Shown here piece after piece: positions 1 through 8,651 of a stretch of 64,000 nucleotides of DNA. The DNA lies in contig JANSYF010000005.1 in the NCBI GenBank assembly GCA_024742575.1, positions 40,494-104,493 of the forward strand, given 5' to 3'. The position numbers and the translations under genes were made by a program. This DNA is from Paracoccaceae bacterium (GTDB lineage Bacteria > Pseudomonadota > Alphaproteobacteria > Rhodobacterales > Rhodobacteraceae). The notes under the pieces were generated by a model that searched no databases, had not been told where the DNA came from, and saw nothing but the letters and a program-made list of their open reading frames with translations. Within the stretch, counting starts at the first letter, position 1. Every line of letters starts with the position of its first letter.

Positions 1-382
1 TTGCGCGAGTCAGGCGGCGGGTGTCGATGCCGCCGATGGCAATCCGCCCCCGGGCCGCAAGCCACTCACTCAGTTCCTGCACAGCGCGCCAGTTCGAGCT
101 TTGCGTCGGCATCCACTTGACGACCATACCTTCCGCCACTGGATCGCCGGTTTCATCGTCATCCGGGTTCACACCCACATTGCCGATATGCGGGAAGGTG
201 AAGGTCACGATCTGGCCCGCGTAAGATGGGTCGGTCATGATTTCCTGATAGCCGGTCATCGCGGTGTTGAAGCACAGTTCCGCTACCGATGTGCCGATTG
301 CGCCAAAGCCCTGACCGTAGAAAACAGTGCCATCCGCAAGGGCAAGGCAGGCGGTCGGTGTGTCATTCATAGGCTGGGACAT
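1..382 (-). CDS. carA: Carbamoyl-phosphate synthase small subunit, N-terminal part (window edge)
   Basis: This is the start of CarA, the glutamine-hydrolysing subunit that feeds ammonia to CarB for carbamoyl phosphate (arginine and pyrimidine synthesis). Reading leftwards from the ATG at 380-382, the protein opens MSQPMNDTPTACLALADG and continues with the family signatures VFYGQGFGA, ELCFNTAMTGYQEIMTDPSY and TFPHIGNVGVN, then GGIDTRRLTR at the edge. About 127 residues are visible; the glutamine amidotransferase domain lies outside the window. It diverges from the yqeY gene at 562, an arrangement common in Rhodobacterales. Identification is by recognised family sequence. Confidence 0.95.
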   Translation of the reverse strand, partial: MSQPMNDTPTACLALADGTVFYGQGFGAIGTSVAELCFNTAMTGYQEIMTDPSYAGQIVTFTFPHIGNVGVNPDDDETGDPVAEGMVVKWMPTQSSNWRAVQELSEWLAARGRIAIGGIDTRRLTRA

Positions 383-561
383 GGCGCGACTCCGCAAGGG
401 TAAAATCTCGCGGAACCTAAGGCTGCACCGCTCTGTGGTCAAGGGAGCAGGAAAAATGTGATATATATACTTTTCAATGACTTAGCGTGCGGCGTCAGCG
501 CTTGCGTCTAAAGGGGTCCTCGCTTAATGTGCGCGCTCGTTTAACCTTGGGATAGGAACTC
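383..561. promoter_or_regulatory. Divergent carA/yqeY intergenic region
   Basis: About 180 bases separate the divergent starts of carA and yqeY, so both promoters should lie here. A short AT-rich stretch (gatatatatac) near 460-470 is the best candidate for a -10 region, but no convincing -35/-10 pair can be assigned by eye. GGGATAGGAACTC just before 562 supplies a usable ribosome binding site for yqeY. Confidence 0.4.
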
Positions 562-1026
562 ATGGACCTTCGCACCCGGCTCAATACGTCTGTCAAGCAG
601 GCGATGCGCGACAAGGACAGTGCACGGCTTTCGACCCTTCGTCTGATCAATGCCGCGATCAAGGATCGCGACATCGCAGCGCGCGGGGATGGCAACGAAG
701 ATGGGGTGGGGGACGACGAAGTCCTTGGCATCCTTGGTAAAATGGTCAAACAGCGCAGGGACACCGCCAAGACCTACGAAGAGGGTGGGCGACTTGATCT
801 CGCGGAACGCGAATTGTCCGAGATTGGCGTGATCGAAGAATTCCTACCGCGCAAGCTTTCAGATGATGAAGTGAAAAACGCTGTGGATGCCGCGGTGTCT
901 GAGACCGGCGCTTCGTCGATCCGCGACATGGGGCGTGTCATGGGCGCGCTCAAGTCGAAATACACGGGCCAGATGGATTTCGGCGCGGTCGGCGGCATGG
1001 TGAAAGATCGCCTCTCGGCTCTTTGA
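562..1026 (+). CDS. GatB/YqeY domain protein
   Basis: A 154-residue protein that opens MDLRTRLNTSVKQAMRDKD and contains LRLINAAIKDRDIAARG, EVLGILGKMVKQRRDT and EEFLPRKLSDDEV. These are typical of the stand-alone YqeY family, related to the tail domain of the GatB amidotransferase subunit; the length is normal. The cellular role of free-standing YqeY is not settled; a link to tRNA amidation has been proposed. It stands alone downstream of the divergent carA and ends before a strong hairpin. Confidence 0.9.
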   Translation: MDLRTRLNTSVKQAMRDKDSARLSTLRLINAAIKDRDIAARGDGNEDGVGDDEVLGILGKMVKQRRDTAKTYEEGGRLDLAERELSEIGVIEEFLPRKLSDDEVKNAVDAAVSETGASSIRDMGRVMGALKSKYTGQMDFGAVGGMVKDRLSAL

Positions 1027-1032
1027 ACAGGT

Positions 1033-1073
1033 GCGTTTCCGTCAACGGAAACGCGGAACTGCGTTGACGCAGT
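1033..1073. terminator. Hairpins between convergent yqeY and GT-like gene
   Basis: A 10-bp stem (GCGTTTCCGT with ACGGAAACGC, 2-base loop, 1033-1054) is followed by a second short hairpin (CTGCGT with ACGCAG, 1060-1073). Both lie between the stop codons of two convergent genes, as expected for a two-way terminator. There is no clear T tract. Confidence 0.5.
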
Positions 1074-1084
1074 GCCTTGCCATG

Positions 1085-1981
1085 TCACAGCCTGAAATCA
1101 TCCCTGATCGTTTCAAGCGTGTCGGTGTCGTCAATTCGGTAGGATTGCACAAACCGCGTCTTGTATCCCACGCGGCCCCGACGCGCGCCAAAATTCTCGC
1201 CATGGTTCAGCATGTAAAGCACTGAAGGGCGCGACAGTGGGTGCAGCGATTGCCCTGCAAGTGCTGCGAGATACGGAAACATCCGATGTTCGTGCTGGGT
1301 CATCTCGGTCAGAAATGTGGTCGTCTCTGGCACGGATGGATCATGATAAAGCGCCGCGCAGCTGCCACAGAGCTTCCAGAACGGCTTGCGCATCGGTGCT
1401 GACAAACTGCGCATGTCAGCAAGGCCTATATCGCCGGTGGACACGTCCATCACGTACCCCGATTGCACAAGGTATCCGCCGTGCTCTTGCTGCTTAAGCA
1501 TCTCGCGCACGGTGCCTTGTCGCAGCAGATCATCCGCATCAAAAGACATCACATACCCCGGCGCATCCGCCAAATCGGAAAGCGCTTCACCCAGAACGCG
1601 CAGCTTGCGCCACTTGTCGTTACCGGGTGTTGGGTCGGTGAAGGGCAGGTAGGTGATGCGCGGGTCATCCGGCAGGTCGGGCCGGGATTGGCAACAGACC
1701 GCAGCGCGCCAGTTAGCGCTGTCTTGCGCAACAAACCCATCCAGAGTTGTCCTGAGCCGCGCCGCCACCGCATCCCAATCACCAACTTGATCGGGGCCGA
1801 CCATTGGCAATAGGAACGTCACCTGTTGGGCCTTCTCTTGGTGCAGGCCCTTCGCACGAACCGCAAGCGCCGCGCGTTCAGAGGCGACCATGTCCGCCGT
1901 GGGATTGATCCGTCCGAACAGGGTGCTGCGCAGTAAATGCCGCGCACGGGTAAGTTTCGGGACGGCGGGAACCTGTGCCAT
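1085..1981 (-). CDS. GT-A-like glycosyltransferase domain protein
   Basis: A 298-residue soluble protein. The middle reads VTFLLPMVGP, then YVMSFDADDLLRQGTVREML, where FDADD resembles the metal- and nucleotide-sugar-binding DxD motif of GT-A glycosyltransferases. Later segments (FWKLCGSCAALYHD, HEHRMFPYLA, LYMLNHGENFGARRGRVGYKTRF) resemble roseobacter proteins annotated as family A glycosyltransferases. No signal peptide or membrane segment is visible. It follows the DUF2244 gene by 11 bases and is probably cotranscribed with it. The acceptor is unknown; the fold assignment rests mainly on the DxD region. Confidence 0.65.
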   Translation of the reverse strand: MAQVPAVPKLTRARHLLRSTLFGRINPTADMVASERAALAVRAKGLHQEKAQQVTFLLPMVGPDQVGDWDAVAARLRTTLDGFVAQDSANWRAAVCCQSRPDLPDDPRITYLPFTDPTPGNDKWRKLRVLGEALSDLADAPGYVMSFDADDLLRQGTVREMLKQQEHGGYLVQSGYVMDVSTGDIGLADMRSLSAPMRKPFWKLCGSCAALYHDPSVPETTTFLTEMTQHEHRMFPYLAALAGQSLHPLSRPSVLYMLNHGENFGARRGRVGYKTRFVQSYRIDDTDTLETIRDDFRL

Positions 1982-1992
1982 GAAGCCTCGTG

Positions 1993-2484
1993 TCAGGGGG
2001 TGGCGATGCGCCGAACCTTCTCACTCAGCTCTGCGTATAGCTCTTTGCGTTCGTCTTCGCTCAGAAACGCGCCGATCTCAACCTCTCTTCCGGCACCCGA
2101 CAGCGTGACGTAATGCGGCACCGGCCCACCTTTCTGGTGCATGTTCACTTGCGTCCAGTACGGGTTGCAGTGCCATTCCTGCGGCGCACTTTTGGGTGTC
2201 TGCCGCGTCAGGTGCAGATCCTCAGGCGTCAGGGTCAGCACTTCCATGATCTGCAAATCCCGTTCGTTCCGTCGCAGCGCGTACCACATCGCCCCCAGCG
2301 CCATGAGCATGAAGGGCAGGATACCCCACAGCAGCACCGTCCCGATCAGCCCATAAAGCGGGATCGTCGACAGGGCGAAGATGCCAAGGATGGTGGCGGC
2401 AAACCCATGGGCAGGCAGCGATTGGTGCGGCCAGAGGCGAAGCTCAGTGGTCTCGTGAGAGTCGTCGGTCCATGTATACGGCAT
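1993..2484 (-). CDS. DUF2244 membrane protein
   Basis: A 163-residue integral membrane protein recognisable as DUF2244. A short N-terminal cytosolic segment (LRLWPHQSLPAHGF) precedes two hydrophobic helices (about residues 28-45 and 48-65), then a soluble tail with ERDLQIMEVLTLTPEDL and WHCNPYWTQV, a family signature. In alphaproteobacteria DUF2244 genes often lie near cytochrome c oxidase genes, and here ctaD is 650 bases upstream on the same strand. A terminator and a toxin-antitoxin pair now separate them. Function is unknown. Confidence 0.8.
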   Translation of the reverse strand: MPYTWTDDSHETTELRLWPHQSLPAHGFAATILGIFALSTIPLYGLIGTVLLWGILPFMLMALGAMWYALRRNERDLQIMEVLTLTPEDLHLTRQTPKSAPQEWHCNPYWTQVNMHQKGGPVPHYVTLSGAGREVEIGAFLSEDERKELYAELSEKVRRIATP

Positions 2485-2490
2485 GGCGTT

Positions 2491-2790
2491 TCAATACCCG
2501 GTCATAAGAAGATCGCAAGCGCGGATGATTTCGTCGCGCTGATGCGCGGCTGAGCCGATATATGTGCCAAGCTCTTTCTTCGTCAAAGTGGCGATTTCCG
2601 TGCTTTGCAGTCTAAGCGTAACATCACCAAGAAAGAGTTTGGGGGACAGGTGTTTCAACGGCGGTTCCGGCCAGTTCTCGGGCACCAATCGCGCGACAAC
2701 GCGGGTGGCGAGGCTTTCGAACGTGTCGCTTTGCAGGACAAGGACATGGATGTCGTTTGAGGTTCGATACACATCAAATTGACGCGCCAT
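2491..2790 (-). CDS. ccdB: CcdB-family toxin
   Basis: A 99-residue protein starting MARQFDVYRTS with RLVPENWPEPPLKHLSPKL and a C-terminal DLLMTGY. This matches the CcdB toxin family in length and layout; plasmid CcdB poisons DNA gyrase. I chose the ATG at 2788-2790, two bases after the ccdA stop, over a GTG nine bases upstream, because family members begin MxxFDVY. The C-terminal end ends in TGY rather than the WGI of F-plasmid CcdB, so gyrase poisoning is not assured. The DUF2244 gene follows after six bases. Confidence 0.85.
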   Translation of the reverse strand: MARQFDVYRTSNDIHVLVLQSDTFESLATRVVARLVPENWPEPPLKHLSPKLFLGDVTLRLQSTEIATLTKKELGTYIGSAAHQRDEIIRACDLLMTGY

Positions 2791-2792
2791 AC

Positions 2793-3014
2793 CTACCACT
2801 TCCGATAGGCGTCGAGTGGCAGTCCGTCCTGCTCGACCCGCCGATTGTAAGCCTCAATTGCGTGCCGGTTCTCATCCGCCCAACGCGCGGCTTCGGCTTT
2901 CCGAACTTCGCCTTCGATCCCCGCTTCGGCTGCGCGGGACAGGTTCACGCCTGCATCCTTGGCACGGGCGATGAGGTCGGCGTCTAGGCTGAGACTGGTG
3001 GATTTGCGTGGCAT
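2793..3014 (-). CDS. ccdA: CcdA-family antitoxin
   Basis: A 73-residue protein, MPRKSTSLSLDADLIARAKD at the N-terminus (a ribbon-helix-helix DNA-binding segment), then an acidic helix and a C-terminal tail NRRVEQDGLPLDAYRKW. That tail resembles the toxin-neutralising end of CcdA (family pattern NGxFADExRxF-like). CACAGGAG lies about 8 bases before the ATG, a good ribosome binding site. The gene is directly upstream of ccdB, the usual order, and probably autoregulates the pair. Confidence 0.85.
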   Translation of the reverse strand: MPRKSTSLSLDADLIARAKDAGVNLSRAAEAGIEGEVRKAEAARWADENRHAIEAYNRRVEQDGLPLDAYRKW

Positions 3015-3081
3015 AGACAGGCTCCTGTGTTCCGAACGCTACCGTAAAACCTACCCGCAAACAACGGTAGGTTTAATAGCA

Positions 3082-3112
3082 AAAGGCCCCGGCATTTCCA
3101 CCGGGGCCTTTC
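3082..3112 (-). terminator. Rho-independent terminator of ctaD
   Basis: An 11-bp perfect stem (AAAGGCCCCGG with CCGGGGCCTTT, 8-base loop). On the minus strand the second arm runs into TTTTGC. It lies 20 bases past the ctaD stop and before ccdA, so it insulates the toxin-antitoxin pair from ctaD transcription. Confidence 0.85.
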
Positions 3113-3131
3113 GTTTCCACTCAAACACAGA

Positions 3132-4805
3132 TTAGTGCGCGTGTGTCTTTTCCCAGTCTTCCCGCTTCGGCAGCTGCTCGAACGTGTGCTCGGGCGGCGG
3201 GGAGGGCAGGGTCCATTCCAGCGTGTCTGCGTATTCATTCCACGGGTTCTTCGCAGTCTCGGTACGGCCTTTTGCAAGGCTCCATGCGATCACACCGATG
3301 AAGAACAGGAACGATGCGAAGGACAAGAAAGCGCCCCAGCTCGAGATGTAGTTCCAGTATGCGAACGCTTCGGGGTAGTCGATGTAACGACGCGGCATAC
3401 CCTGACGGCCCAAGAAGTGCTGTGGGAAGAACGTGATGTTCGTGCCGATGAAGAACGTCCAGAAGTGCAGCTTGCCAGCCCATTCCGGGTACATCTTGCC
3501 CGTCATCTTGGGGAAGTAGAAGTAGATCCCCGCAAAGATACCGAACACTGCACCAAGGCTCATCACGTAGTGGAAGTGTGCAACAACGTAGTAGGTGTCG
3601 TGATACGCACGGTCCACAGCGGCTTGGCTCAGAACGATCCCGGTCACACCACCAACGGTGAACAGGAACAAGAAGCCAAACGCCCAAAGCATCGGTGTCT
3701 TGAACTCGATCGAGCCGCCCCACATCGTGGCGATCCACGAGAAGATCTTGACCCCGGTCGGAACCGCGATGACCATCGTGGCTAGCATGAAGTAGGACTG
3801 CTGAGTCAGCGACATACCCACGGTGTACATGTGGTGCGCCCATACGACAAAGCCCAGGGCGCCGATCGCGATGATCGCCCAGACCATCGGCAGGTAGCCA
3901 AAGACGGGCTTGCGGCTGAACGTGGCGATGACGTGGCTGATGATGCCGAACGCCGGCAGGATAACGATATACACTTCCGGGTGGCCAAAGAACCACAGGA
4001 TGTGCTGGTAAAGAACCGGATCACCACCGCCTGCGGGGTCAAAGAAGGTCGTGCCGAAGTTACGGTCTGTGAGCAACATGGTGATCGCGCCCGCCAAAAC
4101 CGGCAGCGCCAGAAGGATCAGCCAAGCGGTGACAAAGATCGACCAAGCAAACAGCGGTACCTTAAAGAGCGACATGCCCGGAGCGCGCATGTTCAGGAAC
4201 GTGGTGATCACGTTGATCGCACCAAGGATCGACGAGGCACCCGAGACGTGGACCGCAAAGATCGCGAGGTCCATCGACATGCCACCCTCATTTGTCGATA
4301 GCGGTGGGTACAGAACCCAGCCCACACCAGAGCCAAGCTGGCCGTTACCGCCCGGTGCAAAGACCGAACAGATCGCCAAGGTCGTACCGGCCACGAAAAG
4401 CCAGAAGGACAAGTTGTTCAGACGCGGAAACGCCATGTCCGGCGCACCAATCTGCAACGGCATGAAGTAGTTGCCAAAACCGCCGAAAAGCGCCGGGATA
4501 ACCACGAAGAACATCATCAAGATGCCGTGTCCGGTGATCAAAACGTTCCAAAGATGGCCGTTCGGGGTACATTCGCCAACCGCTGCTGCGGTCAGGCGGG
4601 CGCCTTCCATACACATGTATTGAACACCGGGGTTCATAAGCTCCATGCGCATGTAAACGGTAAAGGCCACCGAGATGAAGCCCGCGAGGCCCGCAACGAT
4701 CAGGTAGAGAATCCCGATATCTTTGTGGTTCGTGGACATGAACCAGCGGGTGAAAAAGCCGCGCTGGTCTTCGTGTTCGTGGCCGTGAATGGCGGCGTCT
4801 GCCAT
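3132..4805 (-). CDS. ctaD: Cytochrome c oxidase subunit I (aa3 type)
   Basis: CtaD is the catalytic subunit of the proton-pumping aa3 oxidase: it carries haem a and the haem a3-CuB centre and reduces O2 in the inner membrane. The 557-residue protein shows about 12 hydrophobic helices. It contains [17 protein letters not shown] (CuB histidine and the cross-linked tyrosine of HPEVY), WAHHMYTVG and [12 protein letters not shown] (CuB and haem ligands). I place the start at ATG 4803-4805 ([13 protein letters not shown]), because AGGAGG sits directly upstream. An upstream extension to 4976 has no family support. It is monocistronic here, with its own terminator. Confidence 0.97.
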   Translation of the reverse strand: MADAAIHGHEHEDQRGFFTRWFMSTNHKDIGILYLIVAGLAGFISVAFTVYMRMELMNPGVQYMCMEGARLTAAAVGECTPNGHLWNVLITGHGILMMFFVVIPALFGGFGNYFMPLQIGAPDMAFPRLNNLSFWLFVAGTTLAICSVFAPGGNGQLGSGVGWVLYPPLSTNEGGMSMDLAIFAVHVSGASSILGAINVITTFLNMRAPGMSLFKVPLFAWSIFVTAWLILLALPVLAGAITMLLTDRNFGTTFFDPAGGGDPVLYQHILWFFGHPEVYIVILPAFGIISHVIATFSRKPVFGYLPMVWAIIAIGALGFVVWAHHMYTVGMSLTQQSYFMLATMVIAVPTGVKIFSWIATMWGGSIEFKTPMLWAFGFLFLFTVGGVTGIVLSQAAVDRAYHDTYYVVAHFHYVMSLGAVFGIFAGIYFYFPKMTGKMYPEWAGKLHFWTFFIGTNITFFPQHFLGRQGMPRRYIDYPEAFAYWNYISSWGAFLSFASFLFFIGVIAWSLAKGRTETAKNPWNEYADTLEWTLPSPPPEHTFEQLPKREDWEKTHAH

Positions 4806-5009
4806 ATCTGCCTCCTGCTGGTTCCCAATAAAAAGGCGCAGGGATTCTCCGAGCGCCGTTTGTTCCATTGTCGTTTTAGAATGTGAGGCCAGCGGCGGCA
4901 ACGGACGTATTTGACGCAGATCAAACTTTATTGTCGCACTTTGGTCGGAGTTCTGAGCGCACGAAATGTCTGCCAACTAGAGCCAAGGCGCTGATTTCAA
5001 TACGTTGTT
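4806..5009 (-). promoter_or_regulatory. ctaD upstream region
   Basis: Around 200 bases between the ctaD start and the phoX terminator. AGGAGG at about -8 is the ctaD ribosome binding site. The rest must hold the ctaD promoter and leader; I see no clear promoter boxes, small gene or strong structure. Confidence 0.35.
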
Positions 5010-5049
5010 CCTTAAAAAGAAAAACCCCGGACGCAAACTTACGTCCGGG
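5010..5049 (-). terminator. Rho-independent terminator of phoX
   Basis: An 8-bp stem (CCCGGACG with CGTCCGGG, 5026-5049) is followed on the minus strand by a long T-rich run. It begins 25 bases after the phoX stop codon. Confidence 0.9.
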
Positions 5050-5073
5050 ATTGTGTTTGATTAAGGATACGGA

Positions 5074-7002
5074 TCAGCCGACCAACCCACCGTCATCGCG
5101 AGTCACCGTGACAACTGCAGAGCGGGGCAGATTGCCTTCGCCATCCGGCCAGTTGCTGCCCGGGTGCTGGATACCGACGAACATAGTGCGGCGGTCGGTT
5201 GACCATGTCAGTCCAGTGACCTCACAGCCATTCGGGCCGGTCAAGAACCGTTCGATGCGACCAGTGACCGGATCACCAGCCAGCATCTGGTTGTTGCCCA
5301 TTCCGGCAAAGTCGCCTTCGTTGTCATCATCGCCATCGGTTTGGATCCAAATCAAACCGGTGGAGTCGATCTGCATCCCATCCGGCGAATTGAACAGGTT
5401 GCCTGCGTTGATGTTCGCAGAACCAGCGTTCGGTCCTTCCGTGTGAACGGTCGGGTTTCCAGCCATCACATACAGATCCCACGAAAAGCCGTCTGCACCA
5501 TGATCGCCGCCTTCCGGACGCCAGCGCACGATCTGACCGTAGCGGTTGGTCTCACGCGGGTTGACAGCATTTGTGGTCATCGGGTCACCGCCCGCATTGG
5601 TCCGCACCGTGCCATTATCGTTCAACACACCGCGTCGCGAGTTGTTGGTCAGGCAGCAATAAGCTTCGGACGCGTTCGGATGCACAGCGATCCATTCGGG
5701 ACGGTCCATCGTGGTGGCACCGACCTTGGACGCTGCCATGCGGGTGAAGACAGCGATATGCGCCGCATCCATACCTGTTGTTGCGGGGGTCAGCGGAACC
5801 CAGCGACCGGACATGTCGTCTTCGAACACCGCAACCGACAGCGTGCCGTCGACCAGCAGGGTCGAGGTGTCGCCGCCCGGCACATACACGTCATTGCTGA
5901 CCCAACGATACATGAACTCACCGCGTTCATCGTCGCCCATGTAGACCACAACGCGGCCATCGGCGGCGATGCCATAGGCGGCGTTTTCATGTTTGAAGCG
6001 GCCCAGAGCGGTGTGCTTGATCGGGGTCATATCCGGGTTGGCCGGGTCGATTTCTACGATGTAACCCGCGCGATGCGGCTCGTTCGGGTTAGTTGCGATG
6101 TCAAAACGCGCGTCAAAGCCGTGGTAGTTATAACGACCCGCATCAACCTCTGTGCGCACGCCGTAGCGGCGGAACCCATCCATCACCATGGAATCGGCCG
6201 CAACTTCGGAAGCAGCACCGAAATAGCCGTTGAAATTTTCTTCGCACGTCAGGTACGTGCCCCACGGTGTCCGGCCAGACCCGCAGTTGTTGAACGTGCC
6301 CAGCGATGCCATGCCGGTCGGATCGGCTTCGGTCTTGAGCAGATCATGACCGGCCGCCGGACCAGAAAAGGTCATCGGTGTATTGTGGTGGATGCGGCGG
6401 TTATAGGGGCTGTCGACAACGACATTCCAACCGTCATCGCCCTGCGCCAGTTCCATTACAGTCACACCCTGCAGATGCTGAAGGATGCGCACGTCATCAA
6501 GGCTGCCCGGCAGACCGTCTTCGCGGTGCGGCAGGTTGGTCTTGTTGTTGGTGTATTCGCTGTTCACAACAAGGATTTCGCGCCCGTCAACGTTGAACAG
6601 TTCCATGCCATCCGTGTTTTCGCCCATCACGCGGTCTGCGAATTCGACGGAAACGCCGGCGGCGGAATCATACGCGCCGTCCGCATCCGAAAAGAGCGGA
6701 TCACCCCAACGCACCAGCGTTTTCCAGCTGTAGCCCTCGGGAACATGAATGGTGCCGTCAGTCTGTGCCGCGATTGGCGTGAACGGAAAGCGCGATGCAG
6801 GCTGCGCCATTGCGGTTGTGCCCTTGAGCATCCCTGCGCCCATGACAGCGGCACCCGAGCCGAATGCAAGCACACCGCCAAGGAAGCCACGGCGAGAAAT
6901 CGCGCGGTCGACCACTTTGTCGAAATCATTGCCTTCGGGGCGCGGGTCGTTCAGTTCGTCCCATTCGTCTGCAGAAAGGTCGTGAATATCTTTGGGTGTC
7001 AT
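5074..7002 (-). CDS. phoX: PhoX-family phosphatase (DUF839), Tat-exported
   Basis: A 642-residue PhoX-type protein; characterised members are calcium- and iron-dependent alkaline phosphatases releasing phosphate from organic esters in the periplasm. The N-terminus carries SRRGFLGG followed by a hydrophobic stretch ending GTTAMA, a twin-arginine signal about 65 residues long. The body has family motifs: NCGSGRTPWGTYLTCEENFNGY, AGYIVEIDP, GRFKHENAAYG, YMGDDERGEFMY, and TEGPNAG with FNSPDGM near the C-terminus. No Pho box is obvious upstream by eye. Homologues are common in marine bacteria. Confidence in family is high; the enzymatic substrate range is inferred. Confidence 0.9.
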   Translation of the reverse strand: MTPKDIHDLSADEWDELNDPRPEGNDFDKVVDRAISRRGFLGGVLAFGSGAAVMGAGMLKGTTAMAQPASRFPFTPIAAQTDGTIHVPEGYSWKTLVRWGDPLFSDADGAYDSAAGVSVEFADRVMGENTDGMELFNVDGREILVVNSEYTNNKTNLPHREDGLPGSLDDVRILQHLQGVTVMELAQGDDGWNVVVDSPYNRRIHHNTPMTFSGPAAGHDLLKTEADPTGMASLGTFNNCGSGRTPWGTYLTCEENFNGYFGAASEVAADSMVMDGFRRYGVRTEVDAGRYNYHGFDARFDIATNPNEPHRAGYIVEIDPANPDMTPIKHTALGRFKHENAAYGIAADGRVVVYMGDDERGEFMYRWVSNDVYVPGGDTSTLLVDGTLSVAVFEDDMSGRWVPLTPATTGMDAAHIAVFTRMAASKVGATTMDRPEWIAVHPNASEAYCCLTNNSRRGVLNDNGTVRTNAGGDPMTTNAVNPRETNRYGQIVRWRPEGGDHGADGFSWDLYVMAGNPTVHTEGPNAGSANINAGNLFNSPDGMQIDSTGLIWIQTDGDDDNEGDFAGMGNNQMLAGDPVTGRIERFLTGPNGCEVTGLTWSTDRRTMFVGIQHPGSNWPDGEGNLPRSAVVTVTRDDGGLVG

Positions 7003-7071
7003 GATCCATGTCCGATGATGATTGACTGAAGCCGGTAAACGGCGCCTTGCGCCGCACCGGTTGCAGGCAAT
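7003..7071. other. Short lipB-phoX gap with a hairpin
   Basis: The gap holds a GC-rich inverted repeat (CCGGT and ACCGG flanking GGCGC, CTT, GCGCC, about 7032-7060). It could end lipB transcription or structure the phoX leader. No T tract is seen. Confidence 0.3.
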
Positions 7072-7770
7072 TCACCGGATTCGGGTATCAGTTCCGTGAC
7101 AGGTTCGTGTCAGTTCTGCTGCATCGCCAAAAACACCGTCAAAGCTTTGCCGCAGCGCAACATCGACATCGTCCATCGTCACGGGCAACCCCAGATCCAC
7201 CAGCGATGTCACCCCGTATTGCGTGATCCCGCAGGGCACAATGCCATCAAAGTGGCTCAGGTCCGGTTCCACATTGATCGAGATACCATGAAAGCTCACC
7301 CATTTGCGCAGACGGATGCCGATGGCCGCGATCTTGTCTTCGGCGATTTTACCATCTGGTAAAAGTTTCTTGTCCGGCCGTTCGATCCATACCCCGACAC
7401 GGCCATCACGGATGTGGCCGGTCAACCCAAATTCGCCCAAGGTCGCAATCACCCAGCGTTCGAGGTCTTGTACGAAACAACGGACATCCCGCCCGCGCTT
7501 TCCGACGTCAAGCATGACATACACCACCCGCTGACCGGGTCCGTGATACGTATACTGACCGCCGCGTTTGCTGGGGAAAACCGGGAACCGGTCGGGGTCT
7601 TTCAGGTCTTCGACCTTTGCACTGGTCCCGGCGGTGTAGAGAGGCGGATGCTCGACGAGCCAAACCAACTCCTCCGCAGACCCCTCGGCAATCGCGGCCG
7701 CCCGCGTCTCCATAAAATCCACGGCTTCGTCGTAACCTGTCAACCCGTCAGTGATGCGCCATTCAACCAT
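7072..7770 (-). CDS. lipB: Octanoyltransferase LipB
   Basis: LipB transfers the octanoyl group from acyl carrier protein to lipoyl domains of 2-oxoacid dehydrogenases and the glycine cleavage H protein, the first step of lipoate synthesis in the cytosol. The 232-residue sequence shows [12 protein letters not shown], the [19 protein letters not shown] signature region with its conserved histidine, [17 protein letters not shown] and the catalytic-cysteine segment FDGIVPCGI. Length is normal. The gene includes a perfect TTTTACC-N4-GGTAAAA palindrome at 7347-7364 made partly with the rare leucine codon TTA. Confidence 0.96.
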   Translation of the reverse strand: MVEWRITDGLTGYDEAVDFMETRAAAIAEGSAEELVWLVEHPPLYTAGTSAKVEDLKDPDRFPVFPSKRGGQYTYHGPGQRVVYVMLDVGKRGRDVRCFVQDLERWVIATLGEFGLTGHIRDGRVGVWIERPDKKLLPDGKIAEDKIAAIGIRLRKWVSFHGISINVEPDLSHFDGIVPCGITQYGVTSLVDLGLPVTMDDVDVALRQSFDGVFGDAAELTRTCHGTDTRIR

Positions 7771-7776
7771 AATTCG

Positions 7777-8556
7777 TCAGGGCAAAAGCCCAGCCTCTTT
7801 CAGTTTGGGAAGGTTCGCGCGGCTGACGGGAACGTCGATGCCGGTTTTCATATGCAATACCGCACGGTCTCCTAGGCGGCTGGCTTTGGCAACCTGATCG
7901 AAAGCGGCCCAGTGCGACCGGTGCACCTGGGCGCCGGTTGTATGTCCCACTTCGCGTATGGCGTCAGCAAGGCGCATCAAAAGCATTTCGTCTCCAAGGG
8001 TAGTTTGCACCCTGACATAATGGTCCTCCACCGACAGCGCCACCAGTGGCCCGCGTTTGTCAAAAGGCAGGCGGTCAAGAAGGGGCGGTGTCTGGACTGT
8101 CGTCTCAACCGGAGCGGGATGTTGGCGAAGGTTGCGGTTGAACATGTCGATCACCGCCATAACGATGACCGAAATCGCGACGGTTGTAGCAACAAATGTC
8201 GGATAGTTCGTAAAACTGGGTAAGACACCAAAGACCGGGATATTCAATGCTGTGACAATTGCTGTCATCGCAATGCCTGTCAGGATTCCAGCAAGCAAAA
8301 CAAGTGGGATGCGATGCTTTGGTGCAGTGGTGCGCGCAAGGATCGCGTAGCTGATCAGGTAGCCGCCGACATAACCCGAAACCACCAAGACCCCCCAATA
8401 GGCGGCGCGTTCCGGCAGGGACAGCGACTGAATCGTCCCAAACGGTCCCACCAATGCAAGAACCGCCGTAACGCCGGCAAGGGCTGTAATGGTCAACGGG
8501 TTCAGCAAATGCCGCCGCCATTCACGAAGCGCGAGTTGCAAAGCCGTGGATTTCAC
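7777..8556 (-). CDS. Membrane-bound LytTR-family transcriptional regulator
   Basis: About 259 residues. The N-terminal half has four hydrophobic helices (from ITALAGVTAVLALVG to ATTVAISVIVMAVIDMF), and the C-terminal third is a LytTR DNA-binding domain (VALSVEDHYVRVQTT, VHRSHWAAFDQVAK, LKEAGLLP). I choose the GTG at 8554-8556 (VKSTALQLALREWRRH) with AGGGA upstream; a longer reading frame would run into the divergent gene. LytTR proteins fused to membrane domains often sense an unknown membrane signal. The divergent DUF2306 gene is the likely target. Confidence 0.8.
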   Translation of the reverse strand: MKSTALQLALREWRRHLLNPLTITALAGVTAVLALVGPFGTIQSLSLPERAAYWGVLVVSGYVGGYLISYAILARTTAPKHRIPLVLLAGILTGIAMTAIVTALNIPVFGVLPSFTNYPTFVATTVAISVIVMAVIDMFNRNLRQHPAPVETTVQTPPLLDRLPFDKRGPLVALSVEDHYVRVQTTLGDEMLLMRLADAIREVGHTTGAQVHRSHWAAFDQVAKASRLGDRAVLHMKTGIDVPVSRANLPKLKEAGLLP

Positions 8557-8651
8557 GAACGCATCCCTGTCACTGGCGCATCTCCTCTGGCTCGGTCGGT
8601 TTGCATGCGGTGTTAGGTGCCGCATCACATCCAAAACGACAAGAGGACGAC
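8557..8651. promoter_or_regulatory. Divergent LytTR/DUF2306 promoter region
   Basis: About 95 bases between the two divergent starts. LytTR proteins usually bind pairs of direct 9-bp repeats; none can be assigned with confidence here. AAGAGGACGAC is the ribosome binding site of the rightward gene. Confidence 0.35.

Noticed and set aside
4806..4976. N-terminal extension of CtaD
   Set aside because: AGGAGG just before ATG 4803-4805 and the family start [13 protein letters not shown] fix the shorter form.
5341..7029. A 562-residue open frame on the plus strand
   Set aside because: It is antisense to phoX, whose Tat signal and family motifs are clear; the frame has no family features and reflects GC-rich codon structure.
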